Shown here piece by piece: positions 27,686 to 36,754 of a DNA stretch of 64,000 nucleotides (position 1 is the first letter of the stretch; each line of letters begins with the position of its first letter). Under the pieces are notes generated by a model. It made no database searches and was not told the DNA's origin. It saw nothing but the letters and a program-made list of their open reading frames with translations. The translations under genes and the position numbers were made by a program. The stretch covers positions 39,643 to 103,642 of the forward strand of contig CALWRF010000001.1 of assembly GCA_944383885.1 (NCBI GenBank). Direction: 5' to 3'. The stretch is from an uncultured Clostridia bacterium. GTDB taxonomy: Bacteria > Bacillota > Clostridia > Lachnospirales > Anaerotignaceae.

Positions 27686-28399
27686 ATGAACTTTTCTTTT
27701 TATTCCGGCGCGGTTGGCGCGCAGACAATGCAGGACAGAATAGATGTTATTTCAAACAACATAGCAAACTTAAATACAGATGGATATAAAACAAAAAACG
27801 GCACTTTTACTGATTTAATATACAGCCAGATGGGTTCTGGTCAGGGCGTACAGGCAGGGCTTAACCATGGCTCCGGCTCTAAAATGAGCAAAACAGATAC
27901 TATTTTTGCCCAAGGAAATTTAACACATACAGGCTTGCCTTTGGATTATGCAATAAACGGCGACGGATTTTTTGCGCTTTATGACCCGCTTACACAGACA
28001 AGGACATATACAAGAGATGGAAGTTTCCAGCTTTCACAGCAGCAAAATGGTGAATTTTATATTACTAACAGCAGCGGCAAATGGGTTTTGGACCAAAACG
28101 GCAATCCTATAACAGCTGAAAGCCCTGAAGGCAGCCATCAGATAGGAGTTTTTGTTTTTGCACAGAAAAACGGCATGCAGAGTGTGGGAAACACCGAGTT
28201 CATACCTGTAGGAAAGAACGGCAACCCTACGGCAACTGATGGACAAGGAGTTCTTATACAGGGAGCTGTTGAGGATTCAAATGTGGATTTTGCAAGGGAA
28301 ATGGCTGAAATTTTACAGACACAGAGGGTTTATCAGATGTCTTTAAAAATGGTTCAGACTTCCGATGAGATTGAAAGCACTATCAACAGCCTTAGATAA
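27686..28399 (+). CDS. flgG: Flagellar distal rod protein FlgG (FlhP-like)
   Basis: 237 residues, second tandem rod protein. N-terminal NFSFYSGAVGAQTMQDRIDV with NNIANLNTDGYKTKNG, middle LDYAINGDGFFALYDPLT and TYTRDGSFQL, C-terminal NVDFAREMAEILQTQRVYQM. GGAGG precedes the ATG, and 15 bp separate it from the previous gene. Confidence 0.85.
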   Translation: MNFSFYSGAVGAQTMQDRIDVISNNIANLNTDGYKTKNGTFTDLIYSQMGSGQGVQAGLNHGSGSKMSKTDTIFAQGNLTHTGLPLDYAINGDGFFALYDPLTQTRTYTRDGSFQLSQQQNGEFYITNSSGKWVLDQNGNPITAESPEGSHQIGVFVFAQKNGMQSVGNTEFIPVGKNGNPTATDGQGVLIQGAVEDSNVDFAREMAEILQTQRVYQMSLKMVQTSDEIESTINSLR

Positions 28400-28417
28400 A
28401 AAGTTAGGAGAATATAT

Positions 28418-29044
28418 ATGGCTATATCAAAGTATGAGGATATAAACAGTTTCGGACTTGATGTTTTAAAAGAAATAGGCAGCATAGGGACAGGAAATGC
28501 GGCTACAGCCCTTTCTAAAGTATTGTCAAAAAAAATTGAAATGACTTTGCCTCAGGTTAAAATTCTGGATTTTAACAAGGCTATTTACGAACTTGGCGGT
28601 CCCGAAACCATAGTTGCCGGTGTGCTTGTTCAGCTTTACGGCGAGATAAACGGAATGATGCTTTATCTGCAAAAACTGGATTTTATTAATATTATACTTG
28701 AAAGCCTTATGGGCAAAAGAATAGACGACTATATGGATTTAGACGAAATAGAAAGGTCGGCTTTAATAGAAGTCAGCAATATAATTATTTCATCTTATGT
28801 AAATGCCATATCTTCGCTTACAGGCATTACAATCAATTTGTCTGTGCCTTGTGTATGTGTAAATATGCTTGGCGGAATTATGAATGCGCCTATAGCAGAG
28901 TACGGATATGAAACAGATAAATTAATGACAATAGGCGGCGCCTTCAGCTGTGAGGGCAAAGAATTATACAGCAACTTAATTCTTATGCCGGAAATAGATT
29001 CTTTAAACTTTTTAATGGAGAAATTAGGTGTTTCATGTGAATAA
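28418..29044 (+). CDS. cheC: CheY-P phosphatase CheC
   Basis: 208 residues. Two active-site helices of the CheC type: LKEIGSIGTGNAATALSKVL and ALIEVSNIIISSYVNAISSL. CheC dephosphorylates CheY-P and is stimulated by CheD, whose gene overlaps its 3' end by 17 nt. With FliY and no CheZ this gives a Bacillus-type adaptation system. Confidence 0.95.
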   Translation: MAISKYEDINSFGLDVLKEIGSIGTGNAATALSKVLSKKIEMTLPQVKILDFNKAIYELGGPETIVAGVLVQLYGEINGMMLYLQKLDFINIILESLMGKRIDDYMDLDEIERSALIEVSNIIISSYVNAISSLTGITINLSVPCVCVNMLGGIMNAPIAEYGYETDKLMTIGGAFSCEGKELYSNLILMPEIDSLNFLMEKLGVSCE

Positions 29045-29525
29045 AGCTTATACTGTAGGCATTGCCGACATGAAAATATGCAGAGCGCCGGGGGTTTTAA
29101 TTACTTACGCCCTTGGCTCCTGTGTTGGTATATGCATTTATGACCCGGTGCTTAAATTAGCCGGACTTATACATATTATGCTGCCTAATATATATAAGAA
29201 TCAGAACGACAGCAACATATTAAAGTATGCGGATACAGGCATACCTGAAATGATACGAAAAATGGAAGCTTTTGGCGCGGCAAGAAGAAGGCTTACGGCT
29301 AAAATAGCCGGAGGAGCTAAAATGTTCGAGGTTTCCGGGGGAAACAGCTCTCTTAACAATATAGGCGCAAGAAATGTTGAAAGCGTAAGGCAGGTGCTGC
29401 GCAAAGAACATATACCTATACTGAAAGAAGATGTTGGCAGCAATTATGCAAGGACACTGTCTTTTGACGCGTCAACAGGCGACGCTATAGTTAAATCTTT
29501 TGGAAAAGGTGAAATAAAACTCTAA
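29028..29525 (+). CDS. cheD: Chemoreceptor glutamine deamidase CheD
   Basis: 165 residues. Catalytic Cys in YALGSCVGICIYDP and His in LAGLIHIMLPN, then GGAKMFEVSGG and GSNYARTLSFDASTGD. Deamidates receptor glutamines and partners CheC. The GTG at 29028 is 7 nt after GGAG within cheC; a second in-frame GTG is at 29037. Last gene of the long operon. Confidence 0.95.
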   Translation: MFHVNKAYTVGIADMKICRAPGVLITYALGSCVGICIYDPVLKLAGLIHIMLPNIYKNQNDSNILKYADTGIPEMIRKMEAFGAARRRLTAKIAGGAKMFEVSGGNSSLNNIGARNVESVRQVLRKEHIPILKEDVGSNYARTLSFDASTGDAIVKSFGKGEIKL

Positions 29526-29547
29526 TATGCACGCAATATTTTAGTTA

Positions 29548-29571
29548 AATAAGTAACAGTTATTATTTTTT
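29548..29571 (+). terminator. Weak terminator-like hairpin behind cheD
   Basis: AATAAGTAA and TTATTATT pair around a 3-nt loop with a bulged G, followed by a run of six T. It overlaps the -35 of the cheV promoter. AT-only stem, so termination is probably incomplete. Confidence 0.35.
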
Positions 29572-29589
29572 CAGTCAATTAGACGATAT
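29563..29589 (+). promoter_or_regulatory. Sigma-28-type promoter of cheV
   Basis: TTAT at 29563-29566, 15-bp spacer, GACGATAT at 29582-29589, 23 bp before the cheV ATG. Both boxes and the spacing are identical to the flgM promoter at 38661-38687. Confidence 0.8.
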
Positions 29590-29611
29590 TAAAAGTAAGG
29601 AGGGTTCGGCT

Positions 29612-30550
29612 ATGGAAAATGAAGGCAGAAAAACCGGTATTTTACTGGAATCCGGTACTAATGAAATAGAAATAATGGAATTTACAATTGATAATAATTT
29701 GTACGGCATTAATGTTGCCAAAGTCAGGGAAATAATTATGGCTGACAAGGTAAAGCCAATGCCGCATACGCATCCGGCGGTAGAGGGAATTTTTAAGCCA
29801 AGAGATATACTTATTACTGTTGTGGATTTGCCTATGTATTTAACCGGGGTTCCGTCTAAGAAAGAAGAAAGAGATTTGTTTATTATTACAAATTTCAACA
29901 ATTTGTTTATAGCTTTCCGCGTACATACCGTAGAAGGTATATGCCGTATTTCATGGAGAGATATACAAAAACCGGATAAAACTGTTGCAGGCGGAGAAGA
30001 AGGCGTGGCAACAGGCATAGCCCAGTGCGGAAAAGACCTTGTTACAATACTTGACTTTGAAAAAATAGTAGCTGAAATTGCGCCGGAAACAGGCATACAG
30101 CTTAGCGAGATTGATAAAATGGGTCACAGGGAAAGAAACGCTTCTCCTATAGTTATAGCTGAAGACTCTATACTTCTTTCTAAAATGATGACAGAAGCTT
30201 TAAGCAAAGCCGGATATACAAACATTACAAAGTTCAATAACGGACAGGAAGCATGGGACTATCTTGTATCGCTAAAAAATGAAGATGATTTAAAGAGCCG
30301 CGTTTCTCTTATAATTACCGATATAGAAATGCCTATGATGGACGGGCACAGGCTTACAAAGCTTGTCAAATCCGACGAAAAGCTTAAATCAATACCTATT
30401 ATAATATTCTCATCTTTAATTAACCATGAAATGGAAATAAAGGGCAAACAGCTTGGAGCCGATGAGCAGCTTTCAAAGCCGGAAATAGGTCATTTGGTAG
30501 AAGTTATAGACCAGCTGCTGTTAAAGAGCAAAGAGAATGACAAAAAGTAA
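29612..30550 (+). CDS. cheV: Chemotaxis coupling protein CheV
   Basis: 312 residues: N-terminal CheW-like domain (IMEFTIDNNLYGINVAKVRE, GIFKPRDILITVVDLPMYL) coupled to a C-terminal receiver (VIAEDSILLSKMMTEAL, phospho-acceptor Asp in LIITDIEMPMMDGH, FSSLINHE, LSKPEIGHL). Couples chemoreceptors to CheA and helps adaptation. GTAAGGAGGG before the ATG. A sigma-28-type promoter makes it a late gene although it directly follows the early operon. Confidence 0.95.
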   Translation: MENEGRKTGILLESGTNEIEIMEFTIDNNLYGINVAKVREIIMADKVKPMPHTHPAVEGIFKPRDILITVVDLPMYLTGVPSKKEERDLFIITNFNNLFIAFRVHTVEGICRISWRDIQKPDKTVAGGEEGVATGIAQCGKDLVTILDFEKIVAEIAPETGIQLSEIDKMGHRERNASPIVIAEDSILLSKMMTEALSKAGYTNITKFNNGQEAWDYLVSLKNEDDLKSRVSLIITDIEMPMMDGHRLTKLVKSDEKLKSIPIIIFSSLINHEMEIKGKQLGADEQLSKPEIGHLVEVIDQLLLKSKENDKK

Positions 30551-30588
30551 TAATAACAGATTTATTATAGTAAAAGGGGGTTTTGACA

Positions 30589-31830
30589 ATGCGTAAGTTC
30601 ATTGTAAGACAGCCGGTTAAAGATAATTTAGGTTCTACATTTGGCTATGAAATTTTATTCCATGTGGAAAATGAGCATGACGAATTAATGAAAGATTATG
30701 CGGCAGCTGATTCCATTTCATCTTTCCTTATGCAAAACAGTGAAAAGATATCTTCAGATGAAAAAGTATTTATGACATTTACACCAAACTTGCTTTTTAA
30801 GAACACACCTAAAATGTTTCAGCCGGATGACCTTATAATTCAGATAGATGACAGTATAATTATACATCCTTTAGCCTCTACTATAATAAAGCGGTATTTG
30901 GAAGAAGGCTATAAGTTCTGCATAAATGATTTTCAATTTTCGCCAAGATACTTTAGCTTTTTGGAATACGTTGATTATCTGAAAATAGACGCAAAACTTG
31001 TTACAAGTGAAACATCGATGAATAACCTTTTAAGGCTGGGCAGCGGTTTTAATAAAAAATGCATTATAACAGGCATTGATGACGAGAATCTTTATGCCAA
31101 AGTAAAGGAGTTCCCTGCGGATTATTATCAGGGCAGCTATATTGCTGAGGCTATGGCAACTAAGACAAATAAAACAGAATTTATGCAGAGCAATTTCTTT
31201 CAGCTGGTAGTTGCCGTTACAAAAGATGAGCCTGACTTAGACGAGATAGAAGAAATTATAACACGTGACGCAACGCTTACTTATGCGATTTTAAAAATGG
31301 TAAACTCAGTCCATTTTGCTTTAAGGAACAGAACAGCTTCCGTAAAACAGGCGATTACTATACTGGGCTTAAACCAGCTTAAACAGTGGGTATACCTGCT
31401 TAGTTTTGAGCAGAAAGGCGAGATAAGCGCAAGCTCTGAAGAAATACTCAAAATTTCATTCCAAAGAGCTAATTTCTGTCTTGAATTATATAAGTATATT
31501 AAAGATTTGAATATTACTAAATCAGATATTTATCTTTTAGGCATGTTCTCTACAATAGACGCTCTTGTAGATGCTCCGGTTAAAGAGGTAATAAACGAAA
31601 TACCTATTTCCGAAGAGGTTAAAAGGGCGATTGTATCAAAAGAAGGCAGATGCGGAACATTATTGAAACTTGTAATCAGTTATGAAAAAGCTGACTGGAA
31701 GAACATAACCGTTTATGCCCAAGAGCTTAACGTGCCTATGGACATGCTGGCTCAGATTTATTTTGACTGTGTAGAGCGCGTTAATGAAGTTTGGAAAAAT
31801 ATAGTAAGCCAGACAAGTGATTTTAAATAA
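30589..31830 (+). CDS. EAL/HDOD-domain signalling protein (YuxH-like)
   Basis: 413 residues. The N-terminal about 200 residues are an EAL-like domain that looks inactive: YEILF replaces ExLxR, NDFQ replaces DDFG, while YLKIDAKLV is kept. The C-terminal HDOD domain has DATLTYAILKMVNSVHFALR then KQAITILGLNQLKQWVYLLS. Such proteins are non-catalytic signalling adaptors, some tied to motility. I start at the ATG 8 nt behind AAGGGGG; an in-frame TTG at 30583 is only 2 nt from it. Confidence 0.88.
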   Translation: MRKFIVRQPVKDNLGSTFGYEILFHVENEHDELMKDYAAADSISSFLMQNSEKISSDEKVFMTFTPNLLFKNTPKMFQPDDLIIQIDDSIIIHPLASTIIKRYLEEGYKFCINDFQFSPRYFSFLEYVDYLKIDAKLVTSETSMNNLLRLGSGFNKKCIITGIDDENLYAKVKEFPADYYQGSYIAEAMATKTNKTEFMQSNFFQLVVAVTKDEPDLDEIEEIITRDATLTYAILKMVNSVHFALRNRTASVKQAITILGLNQLKQWVYLLSFEQKGEISASSEEILKISFQRANFCLELYKYIKDLNITKSDIYLLGMFSTIDALVDAPVKEVINEIPISEEVKRAIVSKEGRCGTLLKLVISYEKADWKNITVYAQELNVPMDMLAQIYFDCVERVNEVWKNIVSQTSDFK

Positions 31831-31847
31831 ATTATATGGACAATAAT

Positions 31848-31890
31848 CAAAAGAGAGCGGAATAAAGCTTTATTCCACTCTTTTTTGATT
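31848..31890. terminator. Rho-independent terminator, usable in both directions
   Basis: GGAATAAAG pairs with CTTTATTCC, extended by a GAG/CTC step and A-rich/T-rich flanks, with six T at 31880-31887 on the plus strand. It separates the EAL/HDOD gene from the convergent ComFB gene. Confidence 0.85.
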
Positions 31891-31906
31891 TGTTTAAATC
31901 TGTTAC

Positions 31907-32767
31907 TCAGTGTCTTTTATGCCGCGGATTACTGTTTACAGTAAGGCATGCCTTTGTCAGCTCAGTCATGAGCAGTATTCTGTATTTGTTTTCATAAAAA
32001 CTTATGAAAGGTATTTCATCTTTATTGTTTAATACAACGTATTTAGGCGGAAGATTTGTAAGGGCAAGCGCCATTGTATCAGCTACGCACCTTTTGCATT
32101 TGCATTTGTTGAATCTATCCATATACTCATGAACTTTATCACGCACTAATTCTTCGCATACATTAAGATACATAAACTCAGTGTCTTCGTTTTTCTGATT
32201 ATTTTCGTCGGAAGCACTGTTTTCTGAATTTGCGTTTAAGGCATTTGATTTGTTTTCATTGCTGTTGACAGATTCAGAAGAAGCGTTTTGTGAATTTTCT
32301 TCAGTTTCAGTATCTGTGTTTTTGTATGTATTTTCCAAGTCTGATGCATTATTATCAGTTTTTTCATCTGAAACAGTATCTGCTGTTTTGTCTGATTCAT
32401 TTATATTTACAGCTTCATTCAGAGTTTCATCTGACTTGATTTCAGCATCCGGCAAATCGCCGTTTTGTTTTGTATTTTCGGTTTCAGAATTTAGCATGCT
32501 GTCAGGGTTTTCATTGTTTTTTGTCATATCGCCTGATTTATGTTCCTCAGATAGTTCTTTGGAAAACTCTTTTTCAAGATTTTCTTTAATTTTATTGGAT
32601 AAAGCTTCACTTTTTGCAGCCTTTTCCAAACTGTTCTTTATTGTTGGATGTATATCTTCGGGTACGTCGTTTGCCTGCTGTGATGTATTTTCTGATTCAA
32701 CAGCTATATGCTTTGAGTTTGAAATTAAATTAAGCACATGGGCTGTTTTGTTGCTTTTTTTTGCCAT
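31907..32767 (-). CDS. ComFB-domain protein with long acidic linker
   Basis: 286 residues. A Ser/Asn/Glu/Asp-rich, low-complexity region (about 30-195) leads to a C-terminal ComFB domain: EELVRDKVHEYMDRFNKCKC, then KRCVADTMALALTNLPPKYV. The C-x-C-x2-C cluster and the LPPKYV signature are those of the late-competence ComFB family. Some ComFB proteins elsewhere have been reported to bind cyclic dinucleotides; that is not shown here. It is the second gene of a leftward pair behind a ParA ATPase, 17 bp apart. The low-complexity part gives a long antisense open frame that I do not believe. Confidence 0.82.
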   Translation of the reverse strand: MAKKSNKTAHVLNLISNSKHIAVESENTSQQANDVPEDIHPTIKNSLEKAAKSEALSNKIKENLEKEFSKELSEEHKSGDMTKNNENPDSMLNSETENTKQNGDLPDAEIKSDETLNEAVNINESDKTADTVSDEKTDNNASDLENTYKNTDTETEENSQNASSESVNSNENKSNALNANSENSASDENNQKNEDTEFMYLNVCEELVRDKVHEYMDRFNKCKCKRCVADTMALALTNLPPKYVVLNNKDEIPFISFYENKYRILLMTELTKACLTVNSNPRHKRH

Positions 32768-32784
32768 AACTTATAACCTCCGGT

Positions 32785-33555
32785 TTATTTTTTCTGTGGT
32801 ATTTTGTCTAATAATTCATCTATAAAACTGCTGTAATCAATAGAAGGTTTTGACTTAGGCGCATAGTCTAATATGCTTTCGCCATGAGCTGGGGCTTCAG
32901 CAACTGACACGCCGGTTCTTATTTTAGTGTTAAAAACATGTGTCCCAAGCTGATTTGCTATATTTTCAGCCATTTCCTGAACTTCTTTTGAAAGATTAAG
33001 CCTTGAATTATATCTTGTCAACAGTATGCCCAATACAGTTAAATTACTGTTATAGAATTTTTTTACTGTATCAACTGTTTCTTTGAGCTGGCTTACGCCA
33101 AGAAGGCTCAGTATTTCAGGTATCATTGGTATTATAAGAGCCTGTGAAGATACATAAGCGTTTACAGTAAGTATATTTAACGCCGGCGGAGTGTCTATGA
33201 CTATATAGTCATACTGGTTTTCAATTTCTGATATCAGGTTTTTCAGCAGAAATTCACGGCCAGTTCGGTTAAACTCCAGTTCGGCACCGCTTAAAAGTAT
33301 GTTTGACGGTATAACGTCGCCTATATCCGTATGCTGTATTACATCAGCAATAGAAGAACGTCCTTTAAATGCGTCGTATATTGTAGAGCAGTCTTCTATT
33401 TCAATTCCCATGCTGAACCCAAGGTTTCCCTGAGGGTCAAGGTCTATGCCCAGCACTTTTTTATTTTTTGCCGTTAAGCCGCTTATTATAGCGCATGATG
33501 TAGTAGTTTTCCCTACGCCGCCTTTTTGGTTTGTAAGTGATATTATATATGCCAA
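32785..33555 (-). CDS. ParA/Soj-family partitioning ATPase
   Basis: 256 residues. Deviant Walker A TNQKGGVGKTTTSCAI at the N terminus, switch I LDPQGNLGFSMGI, and Walker B DYIVIDTPPALNILTVN. Most similar to Soj/ParA; it lacks the FlhG-type N-terminal FliN/FliY-binding helix. No parB partner is next to it; the partner gene encodes a ComFB-domain protein. The start is TTG at 33555, 8 nt after GGAGG. Inferred role: dynamic ATP-dependent positioning of a flagellar or chemotaxis component, in a cluster that lacks flhF/flhG. Confidence 0.9.
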   Translation of the reverse strand: MAYIISLTNQKGGVGKTTTSCAIISGLTAKNKKVLGIDLDPQGNLGFSMGIEIEDCSTIYDAFKGRSSIADVIQHTDIGDVIPSNILLSGAELEFNRTGREFLLKNLISEIENQYDYIVIDTPPALNILTVNAYVSSQALIIPMIPEILSLLGVSQLKETVDTVKKFYNSNLTVLGILLTRYNSRLNLSKEVQEMAENIANQLGTHVFNTKIRTGVSVAEAPAHGESILDYAPKSKPSIDYSSFIDELLDKIPQKK

Positions 33556-33602
33556 AGAAAATACCTCCTGACTTGATATGGAATTATTTTGATTTTAGTT
33601 AT

Positions 33603-33629
33603 TAATTAAATGATACTATATGTCGATAA
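33603..33629 (+). promoter_or_regulatory. Sigma-28-type promoter of fliD
   Basis: TAAT at 33603-33606, 15-bp spacer, GTCGATAA at 33622-33629, about 60 bp before the fliD ATG. One base in each box differs from the cheV/flgM form. Confidence 0.6.
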
Positions 33630-33690
33630 CTAATTAAAGATAAAAATGATTAAATATTTAATTTATAAATTAATAAAGGAGTGAGTCAAT

Positions 33691-36330
33691 ATGGCATCAA
33701 TTGGAAGTCTTAGCTCAAGTACAAGCAGCAGCATTTTTAATACATATAACAGAATTACAGGTCTTGCCAGCGGTCTTGATACAGACGCTTTGGTAGAAAA
33801 CATGACAACAAGCACTCGTTCCAAAATCGCTAAGCAGAATCAGCAAAAACAGCTTCTTCAATGGAAAATGGATGACTACAGGGCTATAAGCTCAAAATTA
33901 ATCGCTTTTCAAAATAAGTATACATCTTACAGCTCGGAAACTAATTTAAGAAGCCCAAGTTTTTTTGATGCGACACTGCTTTCTGTTATTGGTGAAAACA
34001 GCAAATATGTAAGCGTAAGCGGAAAATCAGACAATGCGGAGAATATAGCAATAAGCGCGGTAAAACAGCTGGCGCAGAATACAAGCTATGTTTCTTCTTC
34101 AGCCGTTTCAGACCAAGTGCTTAACAGCGATAAGTTAAGCGGAAACGAAACATTTGTAAGCAGCAAACTTGAAGGACAGTCAATTTCATTTACTTACGGT
34201 TCAAAAAGCTTTACTGTTACTCTTTCAAAGGGTGACGGAGATGTAAATAAGTATGACAGCGCAGAGGACATTGTTAATGAATTAAATGAAAGATTAAAAG
34301 AAATTGACTATGGCACAGACGGCAAAAAACTTTCCGACATAGTTAAATTCGGCTACAGCAAAGATTCTGGAGAGGTTACGTTTGATTTTGCAAGTGATGA
34401 TGTAGCTAATGCCGGCAACTCTATTAAAATTACAGACAGCAGCGATGACCTTTTGAAAGTGCTGGGCTTTGAAGAAGAAGCTACAGCAAGCAAAGGCACG
34501 CCTATTACAGGCAAAGCTGTTGAGGACAGCGAACTTACAGGAGAAGATTATCAGGTAACAAAAAACTTTAAAGACATGGTTGCAAGTGAAGGAAAGACTA
34601 TTTCTTTCACATATAACGGAACAACAAAATCTATAGAGCTTCCTGGAGCTGACGCAACTGTTATAGGAAAAGACGGAAAAGAGCAGAATATTTTCAACGC
34701 TGATGGAAGCGCGAATATGGATAACCTTGCAACATACCTTGAAAATCAGCTTGGCAAGGCTTTTGGCTCCGGAAGGATTGATGTTTCATATAATTATAAC
34801 GGAAGCGGCACTCTTGAGTTTAGGACCATAAAAGCCGGAAGCGGAAAAACATCGGTTAACGGCATTGAAGACGGTTCGGGAACTGAGGATACAAGTTCTG
34901 TACTTGAAATTACATCGGGCAATACAGACGCTTTAAAGGCATTAAAGCTTACAGCCGGGGATTCAAACAGAGTTAACCTTGATGCTTCTGTTGCGGAATC
35001 CGGTTTAAATATGAAAAACTCAGGATATACTTTGCAAAATGACGAAAATAGAAACGATTATGTTATTAATATCAGAAATGATGTAACAGGCGAAATTATT
35101 ACAATAGACAAAACTATTGACGGCAAAAAATTCAGTGCGGATACATCACTTAATGAAATTATTAAAGCTATAAACAACAGCGATGCAAATGTTAAGGTTT
35201 CTTATTCAGAAACATCAGATAAATTTACTCTTACATCAACAGACCCGGGCGCAAGCGGAAAATTTTCTATTGTAGGCGGCGCTGTTGATAAAGACGGAAA
35301 CAAAATAGAAGACGGCAGCGGGACAGCTTTTAATCTCGGGCAGGCTATATTCGGCAAAAATGTTGGAGAGATGGAACAAAGCAACAACAGTGATTATACC
35401 GTTACAAAAGGTCAGGACGCGATAGTTTATGTTGACTACGATGGCGAAGGCGGAGCAGACCCTGTGGAAATTTCACGTTCATCAAATACGTTTGATATTG
35501 ACGGTCTGTCTGTTACAGTAAAAGGCACTTTTGGCATGAATGCCGATGGAACAGCCCCTGCTGCTGACGCTGAATCTGTTACATTCAGCGCAGAGGTTGA
35601 CGCAGATAAAATAGTAGATGCTGTTAAGCAGATGATTAATGATTTCAACGAAATCATATCAATTTCAAACACTGAATTATCGGAAAAAAGAAACCGTGAT
35701 TATGCGCCTTTAACAGATGAGCAGAGAGAGGAAATGACAGAAGACCAGATTGAAAAATGGGAAGAAAAGGCAAAAGCCGGCATGCTCTTTAATGATTCAG
35801 ACTTAAAGTCATTTACTTCAAGCATACGTTTTATATTCTCCGGTGATTCTGAAACAATAAAACTTCTTGAAGATATGGGCATTACAACATCATCATCTTA
35901 TTCAGACCATGGCAAGCTGTCATTTGATGAAACAAAATTCAGGGCTGCTCTTGCTTCAGACCCTGAAACGGTATCTGACCTGTTTACAAGGTCGGAAGAA
36001 ACAACAGTTGGTTCTGACGGAAAAAGTGTTGTTACAAAAAAAGCCGGAATAATGAATCAAATTAAAGATGTTTTTGATAAATATGCAGGCACATCAGGCG
36101 CTGTAAAAGGAGTTTTTGTTCAAATAGCGGGTGCTACAGAATCTCCGTTATCTATGCTGGATAACTCCCTTCTTGACCAGATGAACCGTATTGATGACGA
36201 AATAGATAAATTACAGGACAGGCTGGAAACTGAAACTGAGAGATATTACAGTCAGTTTACGACTCTTGAAACATTTATATCCCAGATGAACAGCCAAAGC
36301 AGCTGGTTATCATCTCAGTTCAGCTACTAA
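33691..36330 (+). CDS. fliD: Flagellar filament cap protein FliD, very long
   Basis: Cap under which flagellin polymerises; 879 residues, against about 500 in Bacillus subtilis. FliD_N: TGLASGLDTDALVENMTT with basic KIAKQNQQKQLLQWKMDDYR. FliD_C: DFNEIISISNTELSEKRNR, then KGVFVQIAGATESPLSMLDN and the C-terminal coiled coil MNRIDDEIDKLQDRLETETE. About 400 extra residues in the middle include three flagellin-IN-like repeats (SFTYGSKSFTVTL.., SFTYNGTTKSIEL.., YVINIRNDVTGEIITI..). GGAGTGAG precedes the ATG. Confidence 0.93.
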   Translation: MASIGSLSSSTSSSIFNTYNRITGLASGLDTDALVENMTTSTRSKIAKQNQQKQLLQWKMDDYRAISSKLIAFQNKYTSYSSETNLRSPSFFDATLLSVIGENSKYVSVSGKSDNAENIAISAVKQLAQNTSYVSSSAVSDQVLNSDKLSGNETFVSSKLEGQSISFTYGSKSFTVTLSKGDGDVNKYDSAEDIVNELNERLKEIDYGTDGKKLSDIVKFGYSKDSGEVTFDFASDDVANAGNSIKITDSSDDLLKVLGFEEEATASKGTPITGKAVEDSELTGEDYQVTKNFKDMVASEGKTISFTYNGTTKSIELPGADATVIGKDGKEQNIFNADGSANMDNLATYLENQLGKAFGSGRIDVSYNYNGSGTLEFRTIKAGSGKTSVNGIEDGSGTEDTSSVLEITSGNTDALKALKLTAGDSNRVNLDASVAESGLNMKNSGYTLQNDENRNDYVINIRNDVTGEIITIDKTIDGKKFSADTSLNEIIKAINNSDANVKVSYSETSDKFTLTSTDPGASGKFSIVGGAVDKDGNKIEDGSGTAFNLGQAIFGKNVGEMEQSNNSDYTVTKGQDAIVYVDYDGEGGADPVEISRSSNTFDIDGLSVTVKGTFGMNADGTAPAADAESVTFSAEVDADKIVDAVKQMINDFNEIISISNTELSEKRNRDYAPLTDEQREEMTEDQIEKWEEKAKAGMLFNDSDLKSFTSSIRFIFSGDSETIKLLEDMGITTSSSYSDHGKLSFDETKFRAALASDPETVSDLFTRSEETTVGSDGKSVVTKKAGIMNQIKDVFDKYAGTSGAVKGVFVQIAGATESPLSMLDNSLLDQMNRIDDEIDKLQDRLETETERYYSQFTTLETFISQMNSQSSWLSSQFSY

Positions 36331-36362
36331 TATAAAACAAGCGGAAGGACAGAGTTTGTATT

Positions 36363-36731
36363 ATGAATGTTAATGGTTATCAGCAATATAAACAACAGTC
36401 AATTTCGACAATGACAAAAAGCGAGATGCTTATTCTTTTATATGACGAAAGCATTAAAAGGCTTACACTTGCGCAGATGGCTCTTGATAATGAAAATTAT
36501 GAGCAGTTTGAAGATTCTATAACAAGGACTGAAAAAATAATCAGGTACTTAAGCTCTATTTTAGACAGAAAATACGCTATAAGCTCTGATTTATACAGGC
36601 TGTATGATTATTTTCTTTTTCAGCTTGGAAGACTGCGCGCAGGAAGGAAAAAAGAAATTATAAACGAGTTAAAACAGAAAATTTCAGAACTGCGTGATAC
36701 TTTTAAAGAAGCTGACCGTATCAGCAGCTAA
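36363..36731 (+). CDS. fliS: Flagellin export chaperone FliS
   Basis: 122 residues: MNVNGYQQYKQQSISTMTKS, then EMLILLYDESIKRLTLAQMA and FQLGRLRAGRKKEIINEL. Binds the flagellin C terminus to stop premature polymerisation. Follows fliD, as in Bacillus, after 32 bp. Confidence 0.92.
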   Translation: MNVNGYQQYKQQSISTMTKSEMLILLYDESIKRLTLAQMALDNENYEQFEDSITRTEKIIRYLSSILDRKYAISSDLYRLYDYFLFQLGRLRAGRKKEIINELKQKISELRDTFKEADRISS

Positions 36732-36754
36732 TATGCTTTTAAAGAGGTATTTGT

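Noticed and set aside
32250..32825. Rightward 191-codon open frame antisense to the ComFB gene
   Set aside because: It is the complement of a low-complexity Ser/Glu/Asn-rich region, giving a Ser/Phe/Val-rich peptide; no ribosome site or family signal.
32785..33555. FlhG (flagellar number regulator)
   Set aside because: The sequence is Soj/ParA-like without the FlhG N-terminal helix, is not next to flhF, and faces away from the main operon.
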